Part shown: positions 18,579-26,119 of the stretch, piece after piece
Numbering within the stretch: the stretch's first letter is position 1
Layout: each line of letters opens with the position of its first letter
DNA from: JAUIAI01 sp041396685
GTDB lineage: Bacteria > Pseudomonadota > Gammaproteobacteria > Burkholderiales > Burkholderiaceae_E
Direction of reading: 5' to 3'
NCBI GenBank assembly: GCA_041396685.1
Contig: JAWKYD010000002.1
Coordinates: forward strand, 372,001 to 436,000
Length of the DNA stretch: 64,000 bases
Program-made: the position numbers and the translations under genes
The notes under the pieces: model-generated
Told to the model about the DNA's origin: nothing
What the model saw: the letters and a program-made list of their open reading frames with translations, nothing else
The model's database searches: none

Positions 18579-19291
18579 GCGAGAGTGCCTTGCTGCAGGC
18601 CAACGCCGGCAGCGTCGCCGGCGTATTCGCCAGCGCGCGCTGGGCGTTCATGCGCGATCTCGGCCTGGCGCTGCGCTCGCGAGCCGAGCTCGCGGTGGTG
18701 TTCGTGTTCTTCATGCTGGTGGCCAGCCTGTTCCCGCTGGCGGTCGCGCCCGAACCCGCCCTGCTCGAGCGCATCGCCCCGGGCATCGCCTGGGTGGCGG
18801 CGCTGCTGTCGGTGCTGCTGGCCACGCCGCATCTGTTCGCCGGTGATCACGCGGACGGCTCGCTCGAGCAGATGCTGGTGTCGCCGGCGCCGCTGCCGGC
18901 GCTGGTGGCCGGCAAGGTGTCGGCACACTGGCTGAGCACCGCGTTCCCGGTCATCGTGCTCGCGCCGCTGATGGGCCTGCAATACGGTCTCGATGCCGAT
19001 GCGATCGGCATCCTGGTCGCATCGCTGCTGTTGGGCACGCCGGTCCTTGCCTGGTTCGCGGCCATCGGTGCGGCGCTGACCCTGGGCGCGCGTGGCGGCG
19101 CGAGCCTCTTGGCGCTGCTGTTGCTGCCGCTCGCCGTGCCGGTGCTGGTGTTCGGCGCGGGCGCCGTCGAAACCTATCAATCGGGCCTCAGCGCCCAGGC
19201 GCACCTGTCGTTGCTGGGTGCCGGTCTGGTCCTGTCGTGGCTGGGCGGACCGCCGGCAACCGCCCTGGCCGTTAGAATTGCCCACGAATAG
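18575..19291 (+). CDS. ccmB: Heme exporter membrane protein CcmB
   Basis: A 238-residue protein with six hydrophobic segments, the membrane partner of CcmA. Its N-terminal cytoplasmic part (RDLGLALRSRAE) precedes the first helix, and the family block LFAGDHADGSLEQMLVSP follows helix two. It overlaps ccmA by 4 bp and is followed after 27 bp by ccmC. Length and topology are normal for CcmB. Confidence 0.9.
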   Translation: MSESALLQANAGSVAGVFASARWAFMRDLGLALRSRAELAVVFVFFMLVASLFPLAVAPEPALLERIAPGIAWVAALLSVLLATPHLFAGDHADGSLEQMLVSPAPLPALVAGKVSAHWLSTAFPVIVLAPLMGLQYGLDADAIGILVASLLLGTPVLAWFAAIGAALTLGARGGASLLALLLLPLAVPVLVFGAGAVETYQSGLSAQAHLSLLGAGLVLSWLGGPPATALAVRIAHE

Positions 19292-19318
19292 CTGCGACGG
19301 CCCCCTCCGACCCAAGCG

Positions 19319-20056
19319 ATGCGCGTCTACCACTTCGCCTCACCAGCCACGTTCTATCCACTGGCCGGCAAACTGATCCTGCCCTTCGCCGCGATCGCCG
19401 TCGTGCTCACGGCGGTCGGTCTGTGGTTGGGCTTCGTGGTCGCCCCGACCGACTACCAGCAGGGTGAGTCGTATCGGATCATCTTCATCCACGTGCCGGC
19501 GGCCTGGATGGGCATGTTCCTCTATCTCGTGATGGCCGGCTGGGCGGCCGCATCGCTGATCTGGAACACCCGCCTGTCTGCCATGATGGCGCAGGCGCTC
19601 GCGCCGACCGGCGCCATGTTCACATTCGTGGCACTCTGGACCGGGGCGTTCTGGGGGCGGCCGACCTGGGGGGCGTACTGGGTCTGGGATGCGCGCCTGA
19701 CATCCACGCTGGTGCTGTTGTTCCTCTACCTGGGCTACCTGGCCCTGCGCGCCTCCATCGACGATCCGCGCCGCGCCGACCGCGCGAGCGCGGTGCTGGC
19801 ACTGGTCGGTGCGATCAACGTTCCGATCATCTACTTTTCGGTGCGCTGGTGGAACACGCTCCACCAGGGCGCCACGGTGTCGATGACCGCGGCACCCAAG
19901 ATGGCCCAGACCATGCTGAGCGCCATGCTGATCATGACCTTTGCCTGCTGGGCCTATGCGATCGCCGTCGCGCTGTACCGCGTGCGCACGGTCATCCTCG
20001 AGCGCGAACGTCATGCCGACTGGCTGCAGGACCGCCGCGCGAGCGGCGGTCTGTAA
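19319..20056 (+). CDS. ccmC: Heme exporter/handling protein CcmC
   Basis: A 245-residue inner-membrane protein with six helices. It carries the heme-handling WWD signature (WGRPTWGAYWVWDARLTS) and two conserved periplasmic histidines, in FIHVPAAWMG and in WNTLHQGATV. It delivers heme to the CcmE histidine. The ATG at 19319 follows the ccmB stop by 27 bp. A strong Shine-Dalgarno (AAGGAG) overlaps its stop codon and belongs to whatever is translated next (see 20069). Confidence 0.93.
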   Translation: MRVYHFASPATFYPLAGKLILPFAAIAVVLTAVGLWLGFVVAPTDYQQGESYRIIFIHVPAAWMGMFLYLVMAGWAAASLIWNTRLSAMMAQALAPTGAMFTFVALWTGAFWGRPTWGAYWVWDARLTSTLVLLFLYLGYLALRASIDDPRRADRASAVLALVGAINVPIIYFSVRWWNTLHQGATVSMTAAPKMAQTMLSAMLIMTFACWAYAIAVALYRVRTVILERERHADWLQDRRASGGL

Positions 20057-20068
20057 GGAGCAGAGATC

Positions 20069-20125
20069 TTGAACGACCGAACAGGGTTGTGTCGCCAGCG
20101 TACCGCGCACGAACGGGCGGGCTGA
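20069..20125 (+). CDS. Possible 18-codon leader ORF between ccmC and ccmD
   Basis: A TTG codon at 20069 sits 8 nt after a strong AAGGAG sequence (20055-20060). It opens an 18-codon frame ending in TGA at 20123-20125, and that stop overlaps the ccmD ATG (TGATG). The encoded peptide (MNDRTGLCRQRTAHERAG) resembles nothing I know. The arrangement suggests translational coupling to ccmD, which has no Shine-Dalgarno of its own. It may equally be chance. Confidence 0.25.
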   Translation: MNDRTGLCRQRTAHERAG

Positions 20126-20271
20126 TGGAAACCTCCCGCCACACCTTCTACATCGTGGCCTCGTACGGCATGCTCGCGCTCGCCGTGATCGCGGAACTGA
20201 TCGCGATCCGTCGCAGTCGCACGCGCGCGCGCCGGCACCTCGACCTCGACGACCTCGACGACGACCTATGA
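20125..20271 (+). CDS. ccmD: Small heme exporter subunit CcmD
   Basis: A 48-residue single-helix membrane protein that stabilises the CcmABC-CcmE complex. The N-terminal TFYIVASYG followed by a hydrophobic helix and then RRSRTRARR is the classical CcmD layout (usually 40-70 residues). The C-terminus is an unusual acidic run (LDLDDLDDDL) encoded by short CTCGAC repeats. The ATG at 20125 overlaps the TGA of the upstream 18-codon frame. Its stop overlaps the ccmE start by 4 bp. Confidence 0.85.
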   Translation: METSRHTFYIVASYGMLALAVIAELIAIRRSRTRARRHLDLDDLDDDL

Positions 20272-20732
20272 AAGCCAGACATCGACGCGCGATCTGGGTG
20301 CTCGCGGGGGTGGCGGCGCTGGCCGTGGCAGCCGCGCTCGTGCTCAACGCATTTCGCAGCAACCTCGTCTTCTTCGTGACGCCGACCGAGATCGCGCTCG
20401 GCCAGGCGCCTGCCGACCGTACCTTCCGCCTCGGCGGCCTGGTGGTGGCCGGCAGCGTGAAGCGCGAGGGCACACGCGTGAACTTCCAGGTCACCGATGG
20501 CGCGAAGACCATCTCGGTCGAGTACCAGGGCATCCTGCCCGACCTGTTCAAGGAGGGCCGCGGCGTCGTGGCCCAGGGCCGGCTGATGGGCGAGTCCCGT
20601 TTCGCGGCCGAGCAGGTGCTCGCCAAGCACGACGAGAACTACATGCCGCCCGAGGCGGCCGAAGCCCTCAAGCGTGCCGGCCACCCTATCGGCGCTCCCG
20701 AGCAATTCAAGAGCGCCGCTGGCGCCGACTGA
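20268..20732 (+). CDS. ccmE: Periplasmic heme chaperone CcmE
   Basis: A 154-residue membrane-anchored protein: a signal-anchor helix (about residues 9-27) and a beta-barrel domain. The heme-binding histidine is His121 in LAKHDENYMP, which covalently binds heme before transfer to apocytochrome c. The fold motifs FRLGGLVVAGSV and VEYQGILPDLFKEG are standard. It is followed after only 3 bp by ccmG, so the gene that usually comes next, ccmF, is missing here. Confidence 0.95.
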   Translation: MKARHRRAIWVLAGVAALAVAAALVLNAFRSNLVFFVTPTEIALGQAPADRTFRLGGLVVAGSVKREGTRVNFQVTDGAKTISVEYQGILPDLFKEGRGVVAQGRLMGESRFAAEQVLAKHDENYMPPEAAEALKRAGHPIGAPEQFKSAAGAD

Positions 20733-20735
20733 GCA

Positions 20736-21266
20736 ATGCGCGCGCTCAAAACGCTCATTCCGCTGCTGCTGTTCGTGGTCATCGCCGTGTTTCTGTATCG
20801 CGGCCTGTCCAAGGACCCGCGCCTGATTCCATCGCCTCTGATCGACAAGCCGGCGCCGACCTTCTCGCTGCCGCGGCTCGACAACGGCGAACCCTGGTCA
20901 CCGCAGGCGATGGCCGGCAAGGTCTGGTTGCTGAATGTCTGGGGTTCGTGGTGCGCGGCCTGTGTGGTCGAACATCCGCTGATCAGCGAGCTGGCGCGTG
21001 ACGGCCGTCTGCCCGTGGTCGGGCTGGCCTGGAAAGACCGCCCGCAGGCCTCGCGCGCCTGGCTGGAGCGCCACGGCAATCCGTACGAGGTGGTGATCAG
21101 CGATCTGCCCGGATCCGTGGCGATCGATTTCGGCGTCTACGGCGCGCCCGAATCCTTCCTGATCGACAAACGCGGTCAGATCCGATACAAGCAGGTCGGG
21201 CCCTTCGATCAGGCCGCGATCGACGATACCTTGCTGCCGCTGGTTCAGCGGTTGCGCGCGGAGTAA
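20736..21266 (+). CDS. ccmG: Thiol:disulfide interchange protein CcmG/DsbE
   Basis: A 176-residue membrane-anchored periplasmic thioredoxin-like protein that keeps apocytochrome c cysteines reduced. It has an N-terminal anchor helix (about residues 6-22), active site W72-C73-A-A-C76, and the cis-proline region YGAPESFLID. It starts 3 bp after ccmE, where ccmF normally lies. The stop lies 4 bp before the ccmH start. Confidence 0.92.
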   Translation: MRALKTLIPLLLFVVIAVFLYRGLSKDPRLIPSPLIDKPAPTFSLPRLDNGEPWSPQAMAGKVWLLNVWGSWCAACVVEHPLISELARDGRLPVVGLAWKDRPQASRAWLERHGNPYEVVISDLPGSVAIDFGVYGAPESFLIDKRGQIRYKQVGPFDQAAIDDTLLPLVQRLRAE

Positions 21267-21270
21267 GCCG

Positions 21271-21723
21271 ATGGCCGGGCCCATGAAGGTCGACGTCGAT
21301 CTGCCGCCGCTGAGCGTCGAGCAGAAGGCCCGCCTGAAGCAACTCGAAGAGGAACTGCGCTGTCTGGTCTGTCAGAACCAGAACCTCGCCGACTCGAATG
21401 CCGAACTGGCCAGCGACCTGCGCAACATCGTCCACCGCATGGTCGCCGAGGGCCGCGGTGACCAGGCCATCAAGGACTACCTGGTCGAGCGCTACGGCGA
21501 TTTCGTGCTCTACGATCCGCCGGTTCAGAGCAACACCTGGTTGCTGTGGGGCGGACCGTTCGCGATGCTGGCGCTCGGCGCCGGCATCTGGGCCACGATT
21601 CAGCGCCGTCAACGCCTCGGCAACCGGCCCGACGGGCCACCGGTCGACGACGCGGCCCGGGCGCGCGCGCGCGCCCTGCTCGACGAACCCGACACCGGGG
21701 GCGGTTCGGGCCGCCCGCGATGA
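21271..21723 (+). CDS. ccmH: Cytochrome c biogenesis protein CcmH (no evident signal peptide)
   Basis: A 150-residue protein with the CcmH active site LRCLVCQNQ (C31, C34), the helical bundle block ADSNAELASDLR...IKDYLVERYGDFVLYDPP, and one membrane helix (about residues 91-109) followed by a basic stretch. CcmH reduces apocytochrome c together with CcmG. The usual N-terminal signal peptide is absent: the ATG at 21271 gives MAGPMKVDVDLPP directly before the catalytic domain, and the in-frame sequence upstream, which overlaps ccmG, is not signal-like. The C-terminal tail is short and charged; the CcmI part is a separate gene upstream. Confidence 0.88.
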   Translation: MAGPMKVDVDLPPLSVEQKARLKQLEEELRCLVCQNQNLADSNAELASDLRNIVHRMVAEGRGDQAIKDYLVERYGDFVLYDPPVQSNTWLLWGGPFAMLALGAGIWATIQRRQRLGNRPDGPPVDDAARARARALLDEPDTGGGSGRPR

Positions 21724-21747
21724 TCCCCACCAGAGGATAGGCACGAG

Positions 21748-24030
21748 GTGCGAGCCAACGACGATCCGGTCCTGCGCGACATCGTCCTTGTCGGCGGCGG
21801 CCACAGCCACGTCGGCGTGATCAAGCGCTTCGGCATGAAGCCGGTGCCGGGCGTGCGCCTGACCGTGATCTGCCGCGACACGCACACGCCCTATTCGGGC
21901 ATGCTGCCCGGCTACATCGCCGGCCACTACGACTACGACGAGGTGCACATCGACCTGCGCCGCCTGGCCGAGTTCGCCGGCGCGCGCTATGTGCACGACA
22001 GCGTGGTCGGCCTCGACCGGGTCGGCAAACTGATCCGCTGCGCCAACCGCCCGCCGATTCCCTACGACATCGCGTCGATCAACATCGGTTCGACGCCCCG
22101 CATCGACACCGTGCCGGGCGCGGCCGCGGTGGCCGTGCCGGTCAAACCGATCAACCAGTTCAATCAACGCTGGCTGGCGCTGCTCGAACGCGTGCGCGCC
22201 CATCAGGGCCCGACCCGGATCGCAATCGTCGGCGCCGGCGCCGGCGGCGTCGAGATGACGCTCGCGATGCAGTACCGGCTGCGTCGCGAGCTGGCCGCCC
22301 TGCGCCGCGACCCCGACGACGTCGGCTTCGAGCTGTACTCGGCCAGTGACGAGATCCTGCCGACCCACAATGCCAGCGTCCGCGCCCGCTACACCCGCTT
22401 GCTGCGCGACCGTGGCGTTCGCCTGCGCCTGGGCGAGACCGTGATCGCGGTCGACGGGCAGCGCTTGCGCACCGACCGTGCTTCGGCGGCCGAAGCCGAC
22501 GAGATCGTCTGGGTCACGCAGGCGGGCGGCGCCCACTGGTTGCGCGATACCGGTCTCGAACTCGACGACGGCGGTTTCATCCGGGTGTCGGACACCCTGC
22601 AGAGCGTGACCGATCCCGAGGTCTTCGCGGCCGGAGACATCGCTTCGCTGGTCGAGAGGCCGCTCGAGAAGGCCGGTGTCTTCGCCGTGCGTGCGGGGCC
22701 GCCACTGGCCGACAATCTGCGCCGGCTCGCGATCGGTCAGCCCGTTCTGCCCTGGAAACCGCAACGGCACTGGCTGTCGCTGATCAGCACCGGCGATCGC
22801 TATGCGGTCGCCTCGCGCGGGCCGTTCGCCCTCGAAGGCGAATGGGTGTGGCGCTGGAAAGACTGGATCGACCGTCGTTTCATGCGCAAGTTCTCGGTGT
22901 TCCCGCCGATGGACGAGAGCGCGGCCATGGCCCGGCGCCCGAGTCCCGTGCTGCTCGATGCCGCCGACCAGGCCGAGGCATTGTCCGCGCTGGCGATGCG
23001 CTGCGGCGGCTGCGGCGCCAAGGTCGGCGCCAACGTCCTGTCACGCGCACTGGGCGATCTGCTGCCCGCGCCGCGCGACGATGTGCTGATCGGCCTGCAC
23101 GCCCCGGACGACGCGGCGGTGCTGCGCGTGCCGCCGGGCAAGGCAATCGTGCAGACGGTCGACTTTTTTCGTGCGTTCATCGACGACCCCTGGGTGTTCG
23201 GCCGCATCGCCGCCAATCATGCGCTCGGCGACATCTTCGCGATGGGCGGCGAGCCGCAGTCGGCGACCGCGATCGTCACCGTGCCACCGGGCCTGGAGCG
23301 CAAGGTCGAGGACACCTTGCGCCAGATGATGACCGGCGCCAACGACGTGCTCGCCGAAGCGGGCTGTGCGCTGGTCGGTGGTCACACCGGCGAGGGACGC
23401 GAACTGGCCCTGGGTTTCGCGATCAACGGCCTGATCGACGAGCAACTCGACGCCGTCATGCGCAAGGGCGGCATGCGTGCCGGCGACCTGCTGATACTGA
23501 CCAAGCCCATCGGCACCGGCACCTTGTTCGCCGCACACGCCCAGTTCGCCGCGCGTGGCCGCTGGATCGACGACGCTCTGGTCTCGATGCAGGTGTCGAA
23601 CCGTGCCGGAGCGCGCATCATTCTCGACCACGATGCCACCGCCTGTACCGACCTGACGGGCTTCGGCCTGCTGGGACACTTGGTCGAGATGACCCGGCCC
23701 TCGGGGGTGGATGCACGCCTGTCGTTGTCGGCCCTGCCCGTGCTCGATGGGGCAGAGCAAACCGCTGCCAGCGGCATCCTGAGTTCCCTGCAGCCGGCCA
23801 ATGTGCGTCTGCGCCGGGCGCTGCGCAATCAGGCCGAGATGCGCGAGCATCCGCGCTATCGTCTGGTGTTCGACCCACAGACCGCCGGCGGACTGCTCGC
23901 CTCCATCCCGGCCGAGCGTGCCCAGCACTGCCTCGCGGCGTTGCACGCCGCCGGTTACGACAAGGCTGCGATCATCGGTCGCATCGAGGCGCCCGGAGAG
24001 GCTCTGGAGCCGATCGCGCTCGACGCCTGA
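21748..24030 (+). CDS. selD: Fusion of NDH-like FAD oxidoreductase and selenide, water dikinase (SelD)
   Basis: A 760-residue two-domain protein. Residues 1-390 form a pyridine-nucleotide-disulfide-type flavoprotein (VGGGHSHVGV FAD motif, PYSGMLPGY, GAGAGGVEM NADH motif, AAGDIASL). Residues 405-755 form SelD, which makes selenophosphate from selenide and ATP; its catalytic region has Cys419 and Cys422 (CGGCGAK), followed by the DDAAVL, VDFFRAF and GHTGEGRE motifs. Cys replaces Sec, so no recoding is needed. Such fusions are known; the flavoprotein part may supply reduced selenium. The start is GTG 21748, after GAGG. It is the last gene of the argE-ccm run, 24 bp after ccmH. No selA, selB or selU lies in the window. 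Confidence 0.92.
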   Translation: MRANDDPVLRDIVLVGGGHSHVGVIKRFGMKPVPGVRLTVICRDTHTPYSGMLPGYIAGHYDYDEVHIDLRRLAEFAGARYVHDSVVGLDRVGKLIRCANRPPIPYDIASINIGSTPRIDTVPGAAAVAVPVKPINQFNQRWLALLERVRAHQGPTRIAIVGAGAGGVEMTLAMQYRLRRELAALRRDPDDVGFELYSASDEILPTHNASVRARYTRLLRDRGVRLRLGETVIAVDGQRLRTDRASAAEADEIVWVTQAGGAHWLRDTGLELDDGGFIRVSDTLQSVTDPEVFAAGDIASLVERPLEKAGVFAVRAGPPLADNLRRLAIGQPVLPWKPQRHWLSLISTGDRYAVASRGPFALEGEWVWRWKDWIDRRFMRKFSVFPPMDESAAMARRPSPVLLDAADQAEALSALAMRCGGCGAKVGANVLSRALGDLLPAPRDDVLIGLHAPDDAAVLRVPPGKAIVQTVDFFRAFIDDPWVFGRIAANHALGDIFAMGGEPQSATAIVTVPPGLERKVEDTLRQMMTGANDVLAEAGCALVGGHTGEGRELALGFAINGLIDEQLDAVMRKGGMRAGDLLILTKPIGTGTLFAAHAQFAARGRWIDDALVSMQVSNRAGARIILDHDATACTDLTGFGLLGHLVEMTRPSGVDARLSLSALPVLDGAEQTAASGILSSLQPANVRLRRALRNQAEMREHPRYRLVFDPQTAGGLLASIPAERAQHCLAALHAAGYDKAAIIGRIEAPGEALEPIALDA

Positions 24031-24142
24031 CGGGCATCAGTCGCTGTCGCCGGACCGCTCGGTGAGCTGCGCGCCCCGCCCTGCCGCCCCGGGCGCGAAT
24101 GGCCAGGCCGATCGCCGCGCAAACGCTCAGCCGATCGCCGGT

Positions 24143-25387
24143 TCAGGCAGGTGCAGCCTCCCGCCGCAAGGCCACATCGTGGCGATGCACGGCGACCGAC
24201 ACCGCCAGCGTGGCCAGCGCGAACACCGCGCTGACCCAGCCGGTGTATTGCCAGCCGCCAGCCTGCATCGCCACGAAGGCCACGATCGGCGGCAGAACCA
24301 CCTGACCGGTGCCCGAACCCTGCTGCATCAACCCGACCGTGGTCGAGACCGTATCCGCCCCGGGCGCGAAGCGCGGCGCGAGCGAATAAAGCGACCCGGG
24401 AATCAGACCCGCGATCATCGACACCAGGCAGATCAGCACGTAGCGCCAGACGAAGCCACCCTCCCCCGCGAACACCAGCGGTGGCCCGATCAGCAACACC
24501 AGGGCGGCGCAGGCGATGACCCGCCCCGGCGGCCAACCCCGGTGGGCGAGCATGCCGGCACCGATGTTGCCGATCAAGTTGATGCCCGCCACCAGTGCGG
24601 TCAGCGCACCGGCGTCGGTCATGGCGATTCCTGCATCCTGGTAGAAGCTCGGCAGAAACGAGGTGATAACCAGATACTGACCGGCATAGACACCGAAACA
24701 TGCCGCCAGCAACCACGGACCGCGTACGGCCACCGTGCGCTCGACCAGCGGCACGAAGCGCGCCGCGCCCGACAAGCCGGCCGGGTCGGCCGGCACCCAG
24801 AGCCGCAGGCCGATCAGGCAGGCGAACAAGGCGAACGCATGCACCAGCCACACGCCGCGCCAGCCACCGAAGCCCGCGATCCACGGGGTGACGATCAACG
24901 CCAGTGCGAAGCCGATCGGCATATAGGCACTCCAGACGCCGAGCCAGCGTGTGACCCGCGCCGGCGCCACGCAGCGACGGTACAGGGATGCCGCGGGCAG
25001 CACTGCCAGCGTGAAACCCAGGCTCTCGCCGATCCGACCGGCGAACAATCCGGGCGCCTGCACGCTGAAGGCGCCCGCCGCCGCCGACACGGCCGCGACG
25101 GCCAGTCCGGTCTGCATGACCCGGCGCGGTCCGAAACGATCGGCCAACGCGCCACCGAGCACCCCCAGCAAGGCCGCCGCCAGTTGGAAAACCGCTACCA
25201 GCCAACCCGCCGCGAACAGGCTGATGCCCAGATCGGCCTGGATCGTCGGCAGCAGCGGCGGCAGTTTGCCCGGCCCGAACGCGCAGGCGATGCCGACGCA
25301 CAAGAGTGCCCAGGGAGCCATGGCGCCGGCGGGCTCGATCAACGCGCCGGGACGCCGGGACTCGGGGTTGTGGCCGGATGCCTGCAT
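24143..25387 (-). CDS. Major facilitator superfamily transporter (CynX/NimT-like)
   Basis: An inner-membrane transporter of about 414 residues with 12 predicted helices and the MFS motif ALADRFGPRRVM between helices 2 and 3. The ATG at 25387 is used; a GTG at 25393 adds two residues. It is the last gene of the minus-strand run GntR-UraD/AllC-deaminase-MFS (49 bp after the deaminase), which suggests transport of a purine, a ureide or a breakdown product. The substrate is not evident from sequence. It converges on selD, and the 112-bp gap between them holds no clear terminator. Confidence 0.82.
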   Translation of the reverse strand: MQASGHNPESRRPGALIEPAGAMAPWALLCVGIACAFGPGKLPPLLPTIQADLGISLFAAGWLVAVFQLAAALLGVLGGALADRFGPRRVMQTGLAVAAVSAAAGAFSVQAPGLFAGRIGESLGFTLAVLPAASLYRRCVAPARVTRWLGVWSAYMPIGFALALIVTPWIAGFGGWRGVWLVHAFALFACLIGLRLWVPADPAGLSGAARFVPLVERTVAVRGPWLLAACFGVYAGQYLVITSFLPSFYQDAGIAMTDAGALTALVAGINLIGNIGAGMLAHRGWPPGRVIACAALVLLIGPPLVFAGEGGFVWRYVLICLVSMIAGLIPGSLYSLAPRFAPGADTVSTTVGLMQQGSGTGQVVLPPIVAFVAMQAGGWQYTGWVSAVFALATLAVSVAVHRHDVALRREAAPA

Positions 25388-25442
25388 GATCACGATCGGG
25401 AAAACCGAATGATGTCACGGCGGCCCGCAAGCTCAGCCGCCA

Positions 25443-26048
25443 TCAATTCAGCGGGATCAGTCCGGGATCCTTGCACCCCTGATACGTATCGGAGAATCCG
25501 GAGTACAGCGCCCGCAGTCGCTCGAAACGCGCCTGAAACGCGGCCTGATCCGGCACGCTGCCATCGCCCATCTCGCGAATGCTGTGGCCACTGAAGTAGG
25601 CATTGCGGCGGCGATACTCGCCGGGACCCAGCCCGAACAGTGCATCGAGAATCTTCAGATCGTGGCCGATCTGAAACGCGTCGCGCGAATCCTCGTGGCT
25701 GAACAGATAGTAGAAATTGTCGTAGCCGCCCCAGGCGATCGCGGACAGGCACAGCGTGCAGGGTTCGTGCGTGGCCAGGAACAGGCAGTCGGCGGGTGCC
25801 GGCCTTTCATCGGCGGGCAGTTCGTAGACCAGCTTGATCGCGTGCACCTCGCCGTGCCACAGTGGGTTGGCGGTCTCGTTGTTGGTGGCGGCGATCACCG
25901 TCGACCAGTCCGACTTGCGCAGCACGGCCGCGCCGAACACCTTGTTGCCGGTGCGCACGCCGCGCTCGGTCAGCGGGCAGATCTCATGCTCGATGACATC
26001 GAGAAGGCGCTCGCGCAGCGCGCGCCGGTCCTGATTCGCGGGGTTCAT
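25443..26048 (-). CDS. Zinc-dependent deaminase of the CMP/dCMP/guanine deaminase superfamily
   Basis: A 201-residue protein with the zinc site of the cytidine-deaminase superfamily: WHGEVHA (His ligand and catalytic Glu) and HEPCTLC (two Cys ligands). It catalyses hydrolytic deamination of a nucleobase or nucleoside, but the substrate is unknown. A separate amidohydrolase-type guanine deaminase is encoded at 36131-37468, so this one may act on another purine, pterin or pyrimidine. It lies in the purine-catabolic run, 71 bp downstream of the UraD-AllC fusion gene. Confidence 0.82.
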   Translation of the reverse strand: MNPANQDRRALRERLLDVIEHEICPLTERGVRTGNKVFGAAVLRKSDWSTVIAATNNETANPLWHGEVHAIKLVYELPADERPAPADCLFLATHEPCTLCLSAIAWGGYDNFYYLFSHEDSRDAFQIGHDLKILDALFGLGPGEYRRRNAYFSGHSIREMGDGSVPDQAAFQARFERLRALYSGFSDTYQGCKDPGLIPLN

Positions 26049-26119
26049 GCCGGTCTCCCGGTGTCACGCAAGTTGGCGGGCACGGCGAAGGCCACGGGTG
26101 CCGGCCGGCGTGCACGGAT

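Noticed and set aside
22990..23020. Possible selenocysteine codon in SelD
   Set aside because: The catalytic position is Cys (TGC codons in CGGCGAK); no in-frame TGA needs recoding.
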